Positions 55,279 to 63,550 of a stretch of DNA of 64,000 nucleotides are shown here, one piece after another (position 1 is the stretch's first letter; each line of letters opens with the position of its first letter). The DNA lies in assembly GCF_000429825.1 (NCBI RefSeq), contig NZ_KE386956.1, positions 105,506 through 169,505 on the forward strand, read 5' to 3'. The translations under genes and the position numbers were made by a program. Source of the DNA: Cohnella thermotolerans DSM 17683 (GTDB lineage Bacteria > Bacillota > Bacilli > Paenibacillales > Paenibacillaceae). Below the pieces are notes generated by a model that made no database searches, was not told where the DNA came from, and saw only the letters and a list, made by a program, of their open reading frames with translations.

Positions 55279-57483
55279 ATGAGCGAAGCTGTACAGACGG
55301 AAGCAGCCGCGCAGGAAGCCGCGGAACGAATGATCAGGCAAATCGCCGGAGAGCTGGGGCTGTCGCCCGGACAGGTTCGGACGGTGGCGGGGCTGCTCGA
55401 CGAGGGGAACACGATTCCTTTCATCGCGCGCTACCGCAAGGAGATGACCGGCGAGCTCGACGAGAACCAGCTGAGGGCGATCGAGGAGCGCCGCGGTTAT
55501 TTGAAGCAGTTGGAGGACCGCAAGGGCGAGGTGCTGCGGCTCATCGGCGAGCAGGGCAAGCTGACGCCCGAGCTGGAGAGCGCGATCGCGGCGGCGGTCA
55601 AGCTGCAGGAGGTCGAGGACCTGTACCGGCCGTACCGCCAGAAGCGCAAAACGCGGGCGAGCGTCGCCAAGGAGCGGGGGCTCGAGCCGCTCGCGCAATG
55701 GCTGCTGTCGCAGCCGCGCCAGGGCGATCCGCTGGCGGAGGCGGCGCGTTACATAGACGAAGCGAAGGGCGTCGAGACGGCGGAGGAAGCGCTGCAGGGC
55801 GCGATGGACATCGTGGCGGAAGGGCTCGCCGACGATGCGAACGCGCGCAGGCAGGTGCGCCGGTTCACGTGGGACCACGGCGTGCTGCGGAGCAAAGCGA
55901 AGGACGCCGAGGCCGAATCGGTGTACGAAATGTACTATAACTATTCCGAGCCGGTGAAGCGGCTGCCCCCGCACCGCGTGCTCGCGATCAATCGCGGGGA
56001 GCGCGAGGAGGTGCTCAGCGTCGGCATCGAAGTGCCCGCCGAACGAATCGTGGACGAGCTGCAGCGCCGGCTGATCCGCGGACCTTCGGTTGCGCGGGAG
56101 CTGCTCGCCGCCGCGGCCGAAGACGCGTACAAGCGGCTGATCGCGCCGTCCATCGAGCGGGAGCTGCGCGCCGAGCTGACGGAGAAGGCGGAGGAACATG
56201 CGATCGGCATTTTCTCCGAAAATTTGCGCAATCTGCTGCTCCAGCCGCCGGTGAAGGGGCGCGTCGTGCTCGGCGTCGATCCCGCTTACCGGACGGGCTG
56301 CAAGCTTGCGGTCGTGGACGAAACGGGCAAGCTGCTCGAGGTGGCGGTGTCTTACCCGACGCCGCCGCACAACAAGAAGGCGGAAGCCGAGGCGCTATTC
56401 CGGCGCCTCATCGAGCAGTACGGCGTGACGCTGATCGTCATCGGCAACGGCACCGCCTCGCGCGAGACGGAACAGTTCGTCGCCGGCGTCATCAAAGGCA
56501 TGCCGGAGCGCGGCTTGCAATATTTGATCGTCAGCGAGGCGGGAGCCAGCGTCTATTCGGCGTCGAAGCTGGCGCAGGAGGAGTTCCCCGACCTCGACGT
56601 CGCCGAACGCAGCGCCGTCTCCATCGCGCGCAGGCTGCAGGATCCGCTCGCCGAGCTTGTCAAGATCGAGCCGAAGGCGATCGGCGTCGGCCAGTACCAG
56701 CACGACGTGTCGCAGAAGCGGCTGGACGAGAGCCTGGCAGGCGTCGTCGAATCCGCGGTCAACCACGTCGGCGTGGACGTGAACACCGCGTCGCCTTCGC
56801 TGCTCTCGTACGTGTCCGGCATCAACGCGACGATCGCCAGAAACATCGTGAAGTTCCGCGAAGAGAACGGAGCGTTCACGGACCGCGCCCAGCTGCAGAA
56901 GGTGCCCCGTCTCGGCGCGAAGACGTTCGAGCAGTGCGTCGGCTTCCTGCGCATTCCGGAAGGCCGCAACCCGCTCGACAAAACGCCGATCCATCCGGAA
57001 TCGTATCCGGTGGTCGACCGATTGTTCCGCGAGCTGAAGCTCGACTTGTCGGCGATCGGCACCGAAGAGCTGAAGGCGAAGCTGGCCGCCGTCGAAGTCG
57101 AGGCAATGGCCGCGAAGCTGGCCGTCGGGGCGCCGACGCTGCGCGACATTATCGACAGCCTGCAGCGTCCCGGGCGCGATCCGCGGGACGAGCTGCCGCC
57201 GCCGATTTTCCATACCGACGTGCTGGACATCGAGGATTTGAAGCCGGGCATGGAGCTTCAGGGGACGGTCCGGAACGTTGTCGATTTCGGCGCGTTCGTC
57301 GACATCGGGATCAAGAACGACGGCTTGGTGCACATCTCGCAGCTCAGCGACAAGTTCGTCAAGCATCCGACCGAGGTCGTCGCCGTGGGCGATACGGTCA
57401 AGGTTTGGGTGATCGGAGTGGATTTGAAAAAGGGACGCGTCAGCCTGACGATGAAGGGAAGAGCGGAAGCGCAAGGGCAATAG
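55279..57483 (+). CDS. tex: Tex family RNA-binding protein
   Basis: A 734-residue Tex/YdcI protein. The N-terminal helical domain begins GLSPGQVRTVAGLLDEGNTIPFIARYRKE. A central YqgF-like RNase H-fold (VLGVDPAYRTGCKLAVVDE) and helix-hairpin-helix segment (LLSYVSGINATIARNIVKFRE) follow. The C-terminal S1 domain is GMELQGTVRNVVDFGAFVDIG...VHISQLSD. It binds RNA and affects transcription/translation. The start is ATG 55279 after GAGGAGTCGG; an upstream frame covers a terminator and is not real. It occupies the B. subtilis ydcI position ahead of cmpA and sprT. Confidence 0.93.
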   Translation: MSEAVQTEAAAQEAAERMIRQIAGELGLSPGQVRTVAGLLDEGNTIPFIARYRKEMTGELDENQLRAIEERRGYLKQLEDRKGEVLRLIGEQGKLTPELESAIAAAVKLQEVEDLYRPYRQKRKTRASVAKERGLEPLAQWLLSQPRQGDPLAEAARYIDEAKGVETAEEALQGAMDIVAEGLADDANARRQVRRFTWDHGVLRSKAKDAEAESVYEMYYNYSEPVKRLPPHRVLAINRGEREEVLSVGIEVPAERIVDELQRRLIRGPSVARELLAAAAEDAYKRLIAPSIERELRAELTEKAEEHAIGIFSENLRNLLLQPPVKGRVVLGVDPAYRTGCKLAVVDETGKLLEVAVSYPTPPHNKKAEAEALFRRLIEQYGVTLIVIGNGTASRETEQFVAGVIKGMPERGLQYLIVSEAGASVYSASKLAQEEFPDLDVAERSAVSIARRLQDPLAELVKIEPKAIGVGQYQHDVSQKRLDESLAGVVESAVNHVGVDVNTASPSLLSYVSGINATIARNIVKFREENGAFTDRAQLQKVPRLGAKTFEQCVGFLRIPEGRNPLDKTPIHPESYPVVDRLFRELKLDLSAIGTEELKAKLAAVEVEAMAAKLAVGAPTLRDIIDSLQRPGRDPRDELPPPIFHTDVLDIEDLKPGMELQGTVRNVVDFGAFVDIGIKNDGLVHISQLSDKFVKHPTEVVAVGDTVKVWVIGVDLKKGRVSLTMKGRAEAQGQ

Positions 57484-58038
57484 GAAAGGGGGGGCGCCGG
57501 CAGCCGACGGATCGGACTCGGACTGCAGAATGGGCGCCTCTCGTTTCGTTATATCCGGAGTATCGGTTGCCTCTCGTTCTCATCCGGGGGATTGTACGGC
57601 CGCACTGCCGATCTTTTCGTTTTCCCAATCGGCGTATCTTTAATGATGGGTTAGGCGTTGGGGCTCCGCCCATGACCTCGTGGGGGCCGGGTGCTCGTTC
57701 ATACGGCTAACGAACCCGGTAAGCGGTATTCGATCGCAAAAACGTGCTTTGAAATTGTAACGAACTCCAGAATCGCTATTGGCGGCTATGGACGGCATTT
57801 TCTTCGTTTTTCCCTTCATTAACGCCGCTGAAGTTCGTTAGATTCGCAACCCCCCCATTTTTGACGCGCATAAGAATTATACGATTCGTTAGGCAAGGCA
57901 ACGCAACGCATGGGAGTTAAGGCGGCAGCTCCTTACGCGGCACGAGATGCCGGAATACGGTGTCGACGATGATATCCCGTCTCGGCTTTGCAGCCGTCCG
58001 CCGCTTGCCCGATCTCTCAACGCCTCCCGGCGCAAGTC
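57484..58038. other. Non-coding stretch with TAACGAAC repeat elements
   Basis: No gene is supported between tex and the cmpA terminator. It has an AT-richer middle with several TAACGAAC-type motifs (57709, 57758, reverse at 57833 and 57884). Confidence 0.5.
57758..57840. repeat. 83-bp inverted-repeat element
   Basis: TAACGAACTCCAG (57758-57770) is mirrored by CTGAAGTTCGTTA (57828-57840) with one mismatch. It could be a REP-like or MITE-like intergenic element; other partial copies of the arm lie on both sides. Confidence 0.55.
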
Positions 58039-58087
58039 AAAGGCCGCCATCCTTCCGCAAGGGCATCATGCGAAGGAGGCGGCCTTT
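58039..58087. terminator. Terminator at the cmpA 3' end
   Basis: AAAGGCCGCC (58039-58048) pairs with GGCGGCCTTT (58078-58087); an inner CTTCCGC/GCGAAGG extends the stem. Located 35 bases after the cmpA stop. Confidence 0.7.
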
Positions 58088-58121
58088 ATTGTTAACCGGC
58101 GGTGCGGCGCGTTTGCCGGCC

Positions 58122-58274
58122 TTATCGCGACGGCTGGGTATTCGGCACCGTGGACGATGAACCCTCCGGGGACTGTCGCTGATAGAAGAACCAGCAGTCG
58201 TTCAGCATTTTGATCTGCCGGCGATCCTTCTTGAGATACGCCCTCATGAGCTGGTTGCACAGCCATTGCGGCAT
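58122..58274 (-). CDS. cmpA: Cortex morphogenetic protein CmpA
   Basis: A 50-residue protein opening MPQWLCNQLMRAYLKK, then DRRQIKMLNDCWFFYQRQ, which matches B. subtilis CmpA (37 residues, MPxWLxxQMxRAxxxKDxxQIKxLNxCWFFY). CmpA regulates spore cortex formation with SpoIVA and ClpXP. GGAGGAGGG is eight bases before ATG 58274. The last ~15 residues (SPEGSSSTVPNTQPSR) are an extra tail. It shows the organism sporulates or recently did. Neighbours tex and sprT match the usual location. Confidence 0.9.
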   Translation of the reverse strand: MPQWLCNQLMRAYLKKDRRQIKMLNDCWFFYQRQSPEGSSSTVPNTQPSR

Positions 58275-58364
58275 TGCTGTCGCCCTCCTCCCGTATCGTG
58301 CTGCTTTACTAGCATATGGAAGCGGGCTTATGACCGTGCAGGTCCCTCGTCGACGGCGCCCGAA

Positions 58365-58727
58365 TTAAAGGGACCCTTCTTCCTCTTCCTCGTACCACTG
58401 CTCGAGCTGCGCCTGAAGGGCGCGAATTTCGGTCAAGAGCGAGACGAGCGGATAGGCGGTCTCCCGAATGGAGGCGAAGGAACGCTCCAGCTCGTCGATA
58501 TACCGAAGCCCGCTTACCGGCGCGTCGTTCTCGTCCAACAGTTCCACTCCCGCGCATTCCGCAACGGCTCTCGGCAGCTCGGGAACGTTGTCGGCGGTCA
58601 GCTTGGACAGTTCTTTATGAAGCCTCAAATTCAGGGCGCTCAGCTGGTAAGCGTGCGTTGCGGGCATCTCGACGAAAAACAGGCTTCCGTCTCGGCGCTG
58701 CATCAGGACATAAGCCTTGTTGGACAT
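58365..58727 (-). CDS. Hypothetical protein with helical C-terminus
   Basis: A 120-residue cytoplasmic protein: a short beta-rich start (SNKAYVLMQRRDGSLFFVEMP), then helices, one likely coiled coil near the end (LLTEIRALQAQLEQWYEEEEEG). I do not recognise a family. ATG 58727 follows a weak GGGGAG. It shares a symmetric divergent promoter region with sprT. Confidence 0.65.
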   Translation of the reverse strand: MSNKAYVLMQRRDGSLFFVEMPATHAYQLSALNLRLHKELSKLTADNVPELPRAVAECAGVELLDENDAPVSGLRYIDELERSFASIRETAYPLVSLLTEIRALQAQLEQWYEEEEEGSL

Positions 58728-58757
58728 GGCGGCGTGTTCTCCCCTCGGTCGACAAAT

Positions 58758-58802
58758 TCTACTTGACAGTGTAGCCCAACCGGAGTCTACAATTCAAGTA
58801 GA
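58758..58802. promoter_or_regulatory. Symmetric divergent promoter of sprT and the hypothetical gene
   Basis: A perfect 9-bp inverted repeat TCTACTTGA/TCAAGTAGA flanks the region; an inner TGTAG/CTACA dyad lies in it. On the plus strand TTGACA (58763) and TACAAT (58788) have a 19-base spacer; on the minus strand TTGAAT and TACACT have 18. A long spacer with dyads is typical of MerR-type control. Confidence 0.5.
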
Positions 58803-58822
58803 CAAGCGAGGAGGCGTCATGA

Positions 58823-59302
58823 TTGAACGACGGCGAACTGCAAAGCTGGGTGGAAGCCGTGTCGCTGTCGGCGTTCGGTCTTCCGTTCCGGCATAAAGCC
58901 ACGTTTAACGGACGGCTGCGGACAACCGGCGGCCGCTATTTTCTGAAGAGCCACCATATCGAGATCAGCCCGCACCAGCTCGCCGTTTACGGCCGGGAAG
59001 AGACGGAGCGGATCATCAAGCACGAGCTTTGCCATTATCATTTGCATTTGGCGGGGCGGGGATACCGTCACCGCGACGCGGATTTCAAGCGGCTGCTGAA
59101 GCAGGTCGGCGCAACGCTGCACTGCAAGTCGCTGCCCGGGGCGAGGCGCAGCCTGCCGGTCAAATATTTGCTCGTCTGCCGCGATTGCGGGATGTCGTAT
59201 CCGCGCAAGCGCAAGGCCGATCCGCGCAAGTACGCGTGCGGGAAATGCCGCGGCCGGCTCAAGCTGGTCGAGGCGCCGCAAGCCGATTCCGCGAGCCGTT
59301 AA
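58823..59302 (+). CDS. sprT: SprT-like zinc metalloprotease family protein
   Basis: A 159-residue protein with the zinc-binding HELCHYHLH motif and a C-terminal Cys4 zinc ribbon (LLVCRDCGMSYPRKRKADPRKYACGKCRG). This is the SprT/YdcK layout; eukaryotic SPRTN is a DNA-protein-crosslink protease, but bacterial function is unproven. TTG 58823 is the start because GGAGG spacing fits and ATG 58819 is in another frame. Confidence 0.88.
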   Translation: MNDGELQSWVEAVSLSAFGLPFRHKATFNGRLRTTGGRYFLKSHHIEISPHQLAVYGREETERIIKHELCHYHLHLAGRGYRHRDADFKRLLKQVGATLHCKSLPGARRSLPVKYLLVCRDCGMSYPRKRKADPRKYACGKCRGRLKLVEAPQADSASR

Positions 59303-59352
59303 GGCTCGGTTCGGCCCCTTTTGTCGCCCATAAAAAAATATTGTCCAAACGC

Positions 59353-59381
59353 TTGACTTCACAATTGAACCATGCTAAATT
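59353..59381 (+). promoter_or_regulatory. Promoter of tRNA-Asn/tRNA-Ser
   Basis: TTGACT (59353-59358), 17 bases, TAAATT (59376-59381), 29 bases before tRNA-Asn. Confidence 0.75.
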
Positions 59382-59409
59382 AATACATGTCGCTTTTGAG
59401 AAACGACGT

Positions 59410-59485
59410 TCCCTGATAGCTCAGTTGGTAGAGCACTCGACTGTTAATCGAGTTGTCACAGGTTCGAGTCCTGTTCGGGGAGCCA
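59410..59485 (+). tRNA. tRNA-Asn (anticodon GTT)
   Basis: Acceptor TCCCTGA/TCGGGGA, anticodon loop CTGTTAA, T-arm with TTCGAGT, CCA encoded. Confidence 0.96.
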
Positions 59486-59489
59486 TTTT

Positions 59490-59578
59490 GGAGAGGTACC
59501 CAAGAGGCCGAAGGGGGCGCTTTGCTAAAGCGTTAGGGTGTAACAGCCGCGAGGGTTCGAATCCCTCTCTCTCCGCCA
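59490..59578 (+). tRNA. tRNA-Ser (anticodon GCT)
   Basis: An 89-base class II tRNA with a long variable arm, acceptor GGAGAGG, anticodon loop TTGCTAA, CCA encoded. It follows tRNA-Asn by four bases. Confidence 0.95.
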
Positions 59579-59594
59579 GCAAAGGCGATGTTTG

Positions 59595-59628
59595 AAGAGC
59601 CTGTTCCGGGCAGCCGGACAGGCTCTTT
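59595..59628 (+). terminator. Terminator of the tRNA-Asn/Ser unit
   Basis: AAGAGCCTGT...ACAGGCTCTT stem with CCGG pairing inside, followed by TTTTGG. Confidence 0.75.
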
Positions 59629-59635
59629 TGGATTT

Positions 59636-60574
59636 TTACAGCCATTTCTTCCGTTTGTAGTACCGCCACAGGCCGACGGCCACCAACACCATGACGAGCC
59701 ACAAGGCCGGATAGCCGTATGTCCAGTTTAGCTCGGGCATGACGCGGAAATTCATGCCGTAAACGCCGACGAGGAACGTCAGCGGCAGGAAAATCGAGCT
59801 GATGATCGTCAGCGTCTTCATAATCTCGTTCATCCGGTCGGACTTCATGTTGAGCTGCAGCTCCAGCAGGCCGGTCATCGATTCCCGGAACGAGTCGATC
59901 GAATCGAGCACCCGCGAGATATGGTCGTAAATATCGATGAAATAGACGTCGGCTTCCTGGCGGCTGTAGGGGAATTGCTGGTGGCTGAGCTGCCCCAGGG
60001 CCACTTTCTCGTCGGCGAAAATGCGCCGCAGCGTGTGGAGTCTGCGCTTGAGCCGGAACACCTCGCCCGCGATCCGCACGTGAGGGTTGCGGAAAACGGC
60101 TCGCTCGTGTCCGTCGAGAATGTTGTCCACCTTGTCGACGACGTCCGCGTAACCATCCACGCAGCGGTCCAGCAGGCGGTACAGGACGCCTCCCGAGAAC
60201 TCCATGTATCGGGCGGAGCGCCGGAAGTCTTCGGAAGCCGTCCGGAGCGGCTCGATCTCCTGCGGACAGACGGTGATGACATAGTTCGGTCCGATGACGT
60301 GCTCGATCTCGACAGTGGACAAATCTTCTTGAACGTGGAAAAAAGTGAGCAGCAGATGCTTGTCGTATTTGTCGAGCTTAGGGCGTTGGTTGAGCTTGAT
60401 GCAATCTTCGACGATCAAGGGATGGCAGCGGAAGACGTCCGCCAGGAGGCGCTCGATCTCCTCGGGGGGAGCGCCGATGAGCGGAATCCAGGCGATTTCG
60501 CCGTCGTCCGGCACGCGGATGCCGGTCTCCCGCACGGTCTGCGAACGGGTATCGTATAGGATCATTTCGGGCAT
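59636..60574 (-). CDS. corA: CorA family magnesium/divalent cation transporter
   Basis: A 312-residue channel with a large N-terminal cytoplasmic domain, a long stalk helix, and two C-terminal transmembrane helices carrying the pore motif GVYGMNF. The basic tail YYKRKKWL is standard. ATG 60574 follows GAGGAGGG; the frame upstream reaches into the tRNA area and is not used. A hairpin lies in its leader. Confidence 0.93.
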   Translation of the reverse strand: MPEMILYDTRSQTVRETGIRVPDDGEIAWIPLIGAPPEEIERLLADVFRCHPLIVEDCIKLNQRPKLDKYDKHLLLTFFHVQEDLSTVEIEHVIGPNYVITVCPQEIEPLRTASEDFRRSARYMEFSGGVLYRLLDRCVDGYADVVDKVDNILDGHERAVFRNPHVRIAGEVFRLKRRLHTLRRIFADEKVALGQLSHQQFPYSRQEADVYFIDIYDHISRVLDSIDSFRESMTGLLELQLNMKSDRMNEIMKTLTIISSIFLPLTFLVGVYGMNFRVMPELNWTYGYPALWLVMVLVAVGLWRYYKRKKWL

Positions 60575-60626
60575 GATTTTCCCTCCTCGGAATGCTTTTA
60601 GGATAGCACATTTTGTAAATAAAAAA

Positions 60627-60660
60627 ACTTTCGAAAAGGGCTTGCCTTTCTCGAAAGTTT
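60627..60660 (-). terminator. Hairpin with T-run upstream of corA
   Basis: Read on the minus strand, AAACTTTCGAGAAAGG pairs with CCCTTTTCGAAAGTTT and runs into T7ATTT about 50 bases before corA. It overlaps the -35 of the plus-strand tRNA promoter. It could end an antisense transcript or attenuate corA. Confidence 0.5.
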
Positions 60661-60670
60661 CGGGTATACT
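60642..60670 (+). promoter_or_regulatory. Promoter of the Glu-Lys-Leu tRNA cluster
   Basis: TTGCCT (60642-60647), 17 bases, TATACT (60665-60670). Confidence 0.75.
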
Positions 60671-60725
60671 CATTTTTGTCGTTTGAACGAGGCCTGATTG
60701 AGCGGGCTGCAAACAGAACAAATGT

Positions 60726-60800
60726 GGCCCGTTGGTCAAGGGGTTAAGACACCTCCCTTTCACGGAGGTAACAGGGGTTCGAATCCCCTACGGGTCACCA
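60726..60800 (+). tRNA. tRNA-Glu (anticodon TTC)
   Basis: Acceptor GGCCCGT/ACGGGTC, anticodon loop CTTTCAC, CCA encoded. Confidence 0.96.
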
Positions 60801-60808
60801 ATCATCAA

Positions 60809-60884
60809 GAGCCATTAGCTCAGTTGGTAGAGCACCTGACTTTTAATCAGGGTGTCGAAGGTTCGAGTCCTTCATGGCTCACCA
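60809..60884 (+). tRNA. tRNA-Lys (anticodon TTT)
   Basis: Acceptor GAGCCAT/ATGGCTC, anticodon loop CTTTTAA, CCA encoded. Differs in body and anticodon from the Lys(CTT) gene at 34411. Confidence 0.96.
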
Positions 60885-60927
60885 GTCAGCGTTCCGGCAG
60901 CCAACCGGAATAGCGGATACAGGATAT

Positions 60928-61013
60928 GCGGTCGTGGCGGAATGGCAGACGCACCAGCTTGAGGGGCTGGCGGTAGCAATACCGTGGAGGTTCGAGTCCT
61001 CTCGACCGCACCA
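60928..61013 (+). tRNA. tRNA-Leu (anticodon GAG)
   Basis: An 86-base class II tRNA, acceptor GCGGTCG/CGACCGC, anticodon loop TTGAGGG, CCA encoded. A broken integrase gene faces it 0.4 kb downstream, as at an integrative-element attachment site. Confidence 0.95.
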
Positions 61014-61027
61014 TAATTTAAGAACTG

Positions 61028-61056
61028 AAATCCCTTGCGTAGCAAGGGATTTTTTG
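61028..61056 (+). terminator. Terminator of the tRNA cluster
   Basis: AATCCCTTGC/GCAAGGGATT with a GTA loop and T6. Confidence 0.9.
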
Positions 61057-61425
61057 ATTTTCGCAGATGTTGGTCATTGTTTAATTGACTTATGATTTTT
61101 GAGCTGATTTGCTTATGGGGACATTTTGGGGACATACATCAATAGCGGGGGACGGACTGTTTAAATTGGCAAGAGGATCTCGATGAATACCAACGTTTAA
61201 CGATGGTGAAACCAAAGGACCGATCTAACAGACAATAGGTTAGATTGGCCCTGCAGAGTTTTAATGGGTGATCTATTTTAAGTGCCCTGACGGCTTCTGA
61301 AAAGGTCGTTATATGCGTTTGGATAGTTCGGGAGGGAAAATCTCTGGCTTAAGTGTTGTTAGCGATTAGGGGGTCATTTAGGCCCATTGGGATCATGGGA
61401 TTGAATTCTGGAATTGTGAGCACCA
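61057..61425. other. Non-coding stretch beside tRNA-Leu
   Basis: No gene is seen. Two direct copies of GGGGACAT (61117-61124 and 61128-61135) lie 11 bases apart and could be integrase arm-type sites. The base composition is more AT-rich than the upstream genome, suggesting foreign DNA from here on. Confidence 0.45.
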
Positions 61426-62554
61426 TCATTTTTTGAAAAGCGAATTCATTTTGTCCGCTGCCGACTTATCAGCGCTTTGCAATACATGACCATAAATGTT
61501 CATCGTTGTTGTGATGTTCGCGTGACCTAGACGGCTGCTAATTACTTTGGCATGGACTCCTTGATTGATGAGTAGCGTGGCAGAGGTGTGCCGTAAATCG
61601 TGAAATCGAATGTAGCGAATGCCATCACGGACAGTGAAGTTTCTCCACCATTGCGATGCGTACGAATAATAAACTGCCTTTCCATTGGTTGCGGAAAATA
61701 CAAAAGAGTGGTCACCGCCAAGCCATTGGTCGCCCAATAAAGCCCGCTCGGCAATCATTTTTTCACGAAGCTTGATCAGATCCGGAATTAGGCTGCTCGG
61801 TATGGATATGCGACGAATAGAGCTCTTTGTTTTCGGGGCCTTGATCAATGGATTTCCCTTCTGAGTAAGTGAGAATGACTGTTTGACGTCTAAATACGCA
61901 TTCTACAGGTCAACCTGCGGCCACTCCAGTGCAAGCAGCTCCCGCGGCGCATACCCATTGTAAGAGCCAACGTAATCAGCAGTCGCCACTCTAAGGGCTC
62001 TGACTTCAAAGCTTTAAAGACGGCTGCCACTTCTTCTTCGTTGTAGACGGAAACTTCTTTTGGAGTAACTTTTGGCTTTTTGACATCGGCGACGGGATTG
62101 TGATTAATAATTCGCCATTCAACAGCAATGTTGAAGATATTTCGTAATACTCTGTAGATGTATTGAATCGTACTGCTGGATAAGGCTTTTTCCTGACCAT
62201 CTTTTCTTGCTGAGGGAGAGGAGAGGGCAGTAAGGAACGAAACGATGTGTAGCGTTTTTACTTGATCCAGCCTCATATGGCCGAAATAGGGTAGGATGTG
62301 GTTTTTGATATGAAACATGTAGTTGCGATACGTGAGCGTCTCCAAATGCTTTTGAGCGTATTTAAGCCTCCATTCCTCGACAAAATTCGTAAAGGTCAAT
62401 TTCTCCGGTTCAAAGTAGGTACCCGATTTGACTTCAGTGATAAACTTTGCCAGTTCCACTTCGGCTTCTTTTTTCGTAAATCCAGAAACCGTCTTTCGAT
62501 GACGGATCCGTTTTCCCTCACCATCAAAGCCGAGTTCAACTGTAAATCGCCATG
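61426..62554 (-). pseudogene. Broken tyrosine recombinase (phage/ICE-type integrase)
   Basis: The N-terminal part reads WRFTVELGFDGEGKRIRHRKTV (arm-binding) and FVEEWRLKYAQKHLETLTYR (core-binding). Near GMRRG (about 61950) one base is lost and a little later, at about 61904, a TAG interrupts DL*NAYLDVKQSF. The catalytic part continues intact to HDLRHTSATLLINQGV and NIYGHVLQSADKSA, including the HxxR and tyrosine. The 5' end is replaced by IS sequence. Three lesions make it inactive. Its direction toward tRNA-Leu fits an integrated element. Confidence 0.85.
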
Positions 62555-62607
62555 TGTCAAGATCGGGCGAAAATTCCCCAAAAAAATCGCTCGAAAATTC
62601 CCCAGTT

Positions 62608-63393
62608 TCATCGGTCGGCTTCTCTCTCGTCAGAATGTTCGGGACGAAAGAAGCCGGCTTTTTTCTTCTCCTTGATGCGGTAGCTTTCACCTTTGATGTT
62701 TACCGTACTGGAGTGATGCAGGAGGCGATCGAGGATCGCTGTGGCCAGCACAGTGTCTCCGAAGATGTCTCCCCAAGCACCAAACGATTTGTTAGACGTA
62801 AGAAGGATAGAACCGCGTTCGTATCGCTCTGAGACGATTTGAAAGAAGAAGTGAGCGGCGGTCTCGTCCATCTTTCGGTAGCCGATCTCGTCAATGATGA
62901 GCAGATCCGGCTTAATGAACATCTTCATCTTCTGCTTAATCGCATTGGTCATGTGTGCAGTGAGCAGCGTTTGCACCAGATCGTGCGCCGTGATGAAATA
63001 GACCGTATAGCGCTGCTTTATCGCTTCGAGACCAAGCGCGACGGCAAGATGCGTCTTGCCCACACCAGGCGGCCCAAGGAAAACAAGATTCTCCTGATGC
63101 TCCATAAATCGAAGCGTCGCCAAGTCGCGGATGCGACGCTCGTCAATGGACGGCTGAAAAGCAAAGTCGAATTGGTCCAACGTCTTTCGGAAAGGCAGAT
63201 GCGCTAGACGCGTCCGCGTTTGGATAAACCGGTCATGCTTGGCGAGCAGTTCTTCCGCCAAAAGATTGTCCAGAAACTCCAAATACGGTATATTTCGTTT
63301 AGACGCTTCTTCGGCGTGCTGATGTAGGATTTCGGGTATGCGAACCCATCCAAAGTGGCGCATCGCAGTCTCCAGTCTCTGTTGCAGAATCAC
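62608..63393 (-). CDS. istB: IS21 family transposition helper ATPase IstB
   Basis: A 261-residue AAA+ ATPase. Walker A GPPGVGKT, Walker B LLIIDEIGY, sensor motif LLTSNKSFGAWG, and the family end LLHHSSTVNIKGESYRIKEKK are intact. It assists IstA in target capture. GTG 63393 overlaps the istA stop, the usual coupling in IS21. It is probably functional but orphaned because its istA is broken. Confidence 0.93.
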   Translation of the reverse strand: MILQQRLETAMRHFGWVRIPEILHQHAEEASKRNIPYLEFLDNLLAEELLAKHDRFIQTRTRLAHLPFRKTLDQFDFAFQPSIDERRIRDLATLRFMEHQENLVFLGPPGVGKTHLAVALGLEAIKQRYTVYFITAHDLVQTLLTAHMTNAIKQKMKMFIKPDLLIIDEIGYRKMDETAAHFFFQIVSERYERGSILLTSNKSFGAWGDIFGDTVLATAILDRLLHHSSTVNIKGESYRIKEKKKAGFFRPEHSDEREADR

Positions 63394-63550
63394 TGGAGCA
63401 CCACCTCCTCCATGAGTGTATCATAGGCCGACAGCGGGCGTTCCAACACTTCTGGTGCGGTATTTGGTACAAAACGTGGCGTAGGCTCTCCAACCGGACG
63501 ACTCGTTCCTGTACGAATCCCCTCGAAGTGTTTTTTATTGCTTATAATTT
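63390..63550 (-). pseudogene. istA: Truncated istA (3' end only)
   Basis: The frame reads NKKHFEGIRTGTSRPVGEPTPR, then VLERPLSAYDTLMEEVVLQ to a TGA that overlaps the istB start. This is the C-terminus of an IS21 transposase. The rest is lost from this window where the second element starts at 63551. Confidence 0.8.

Larger units (their letters stand above)
62555..63550 (-). mobile_element. IS21-like element 1 (truncated)
   Basis: It runs from a TGTCAAG-type end with repeated GAAAATTCCCC motifs (62569-62604) through an intact istB to the 3' part of istA, where a second element begins. The terminal repeats are typical of the IS21 family. Its insertion removed the first codons of the integrase gene. 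Confidence 0.75.

Noticed and set aside
60575..60720. M-box magnesium riboswitch before corA
   Set aside because: The leader is too short and only a simple hairpin is present.
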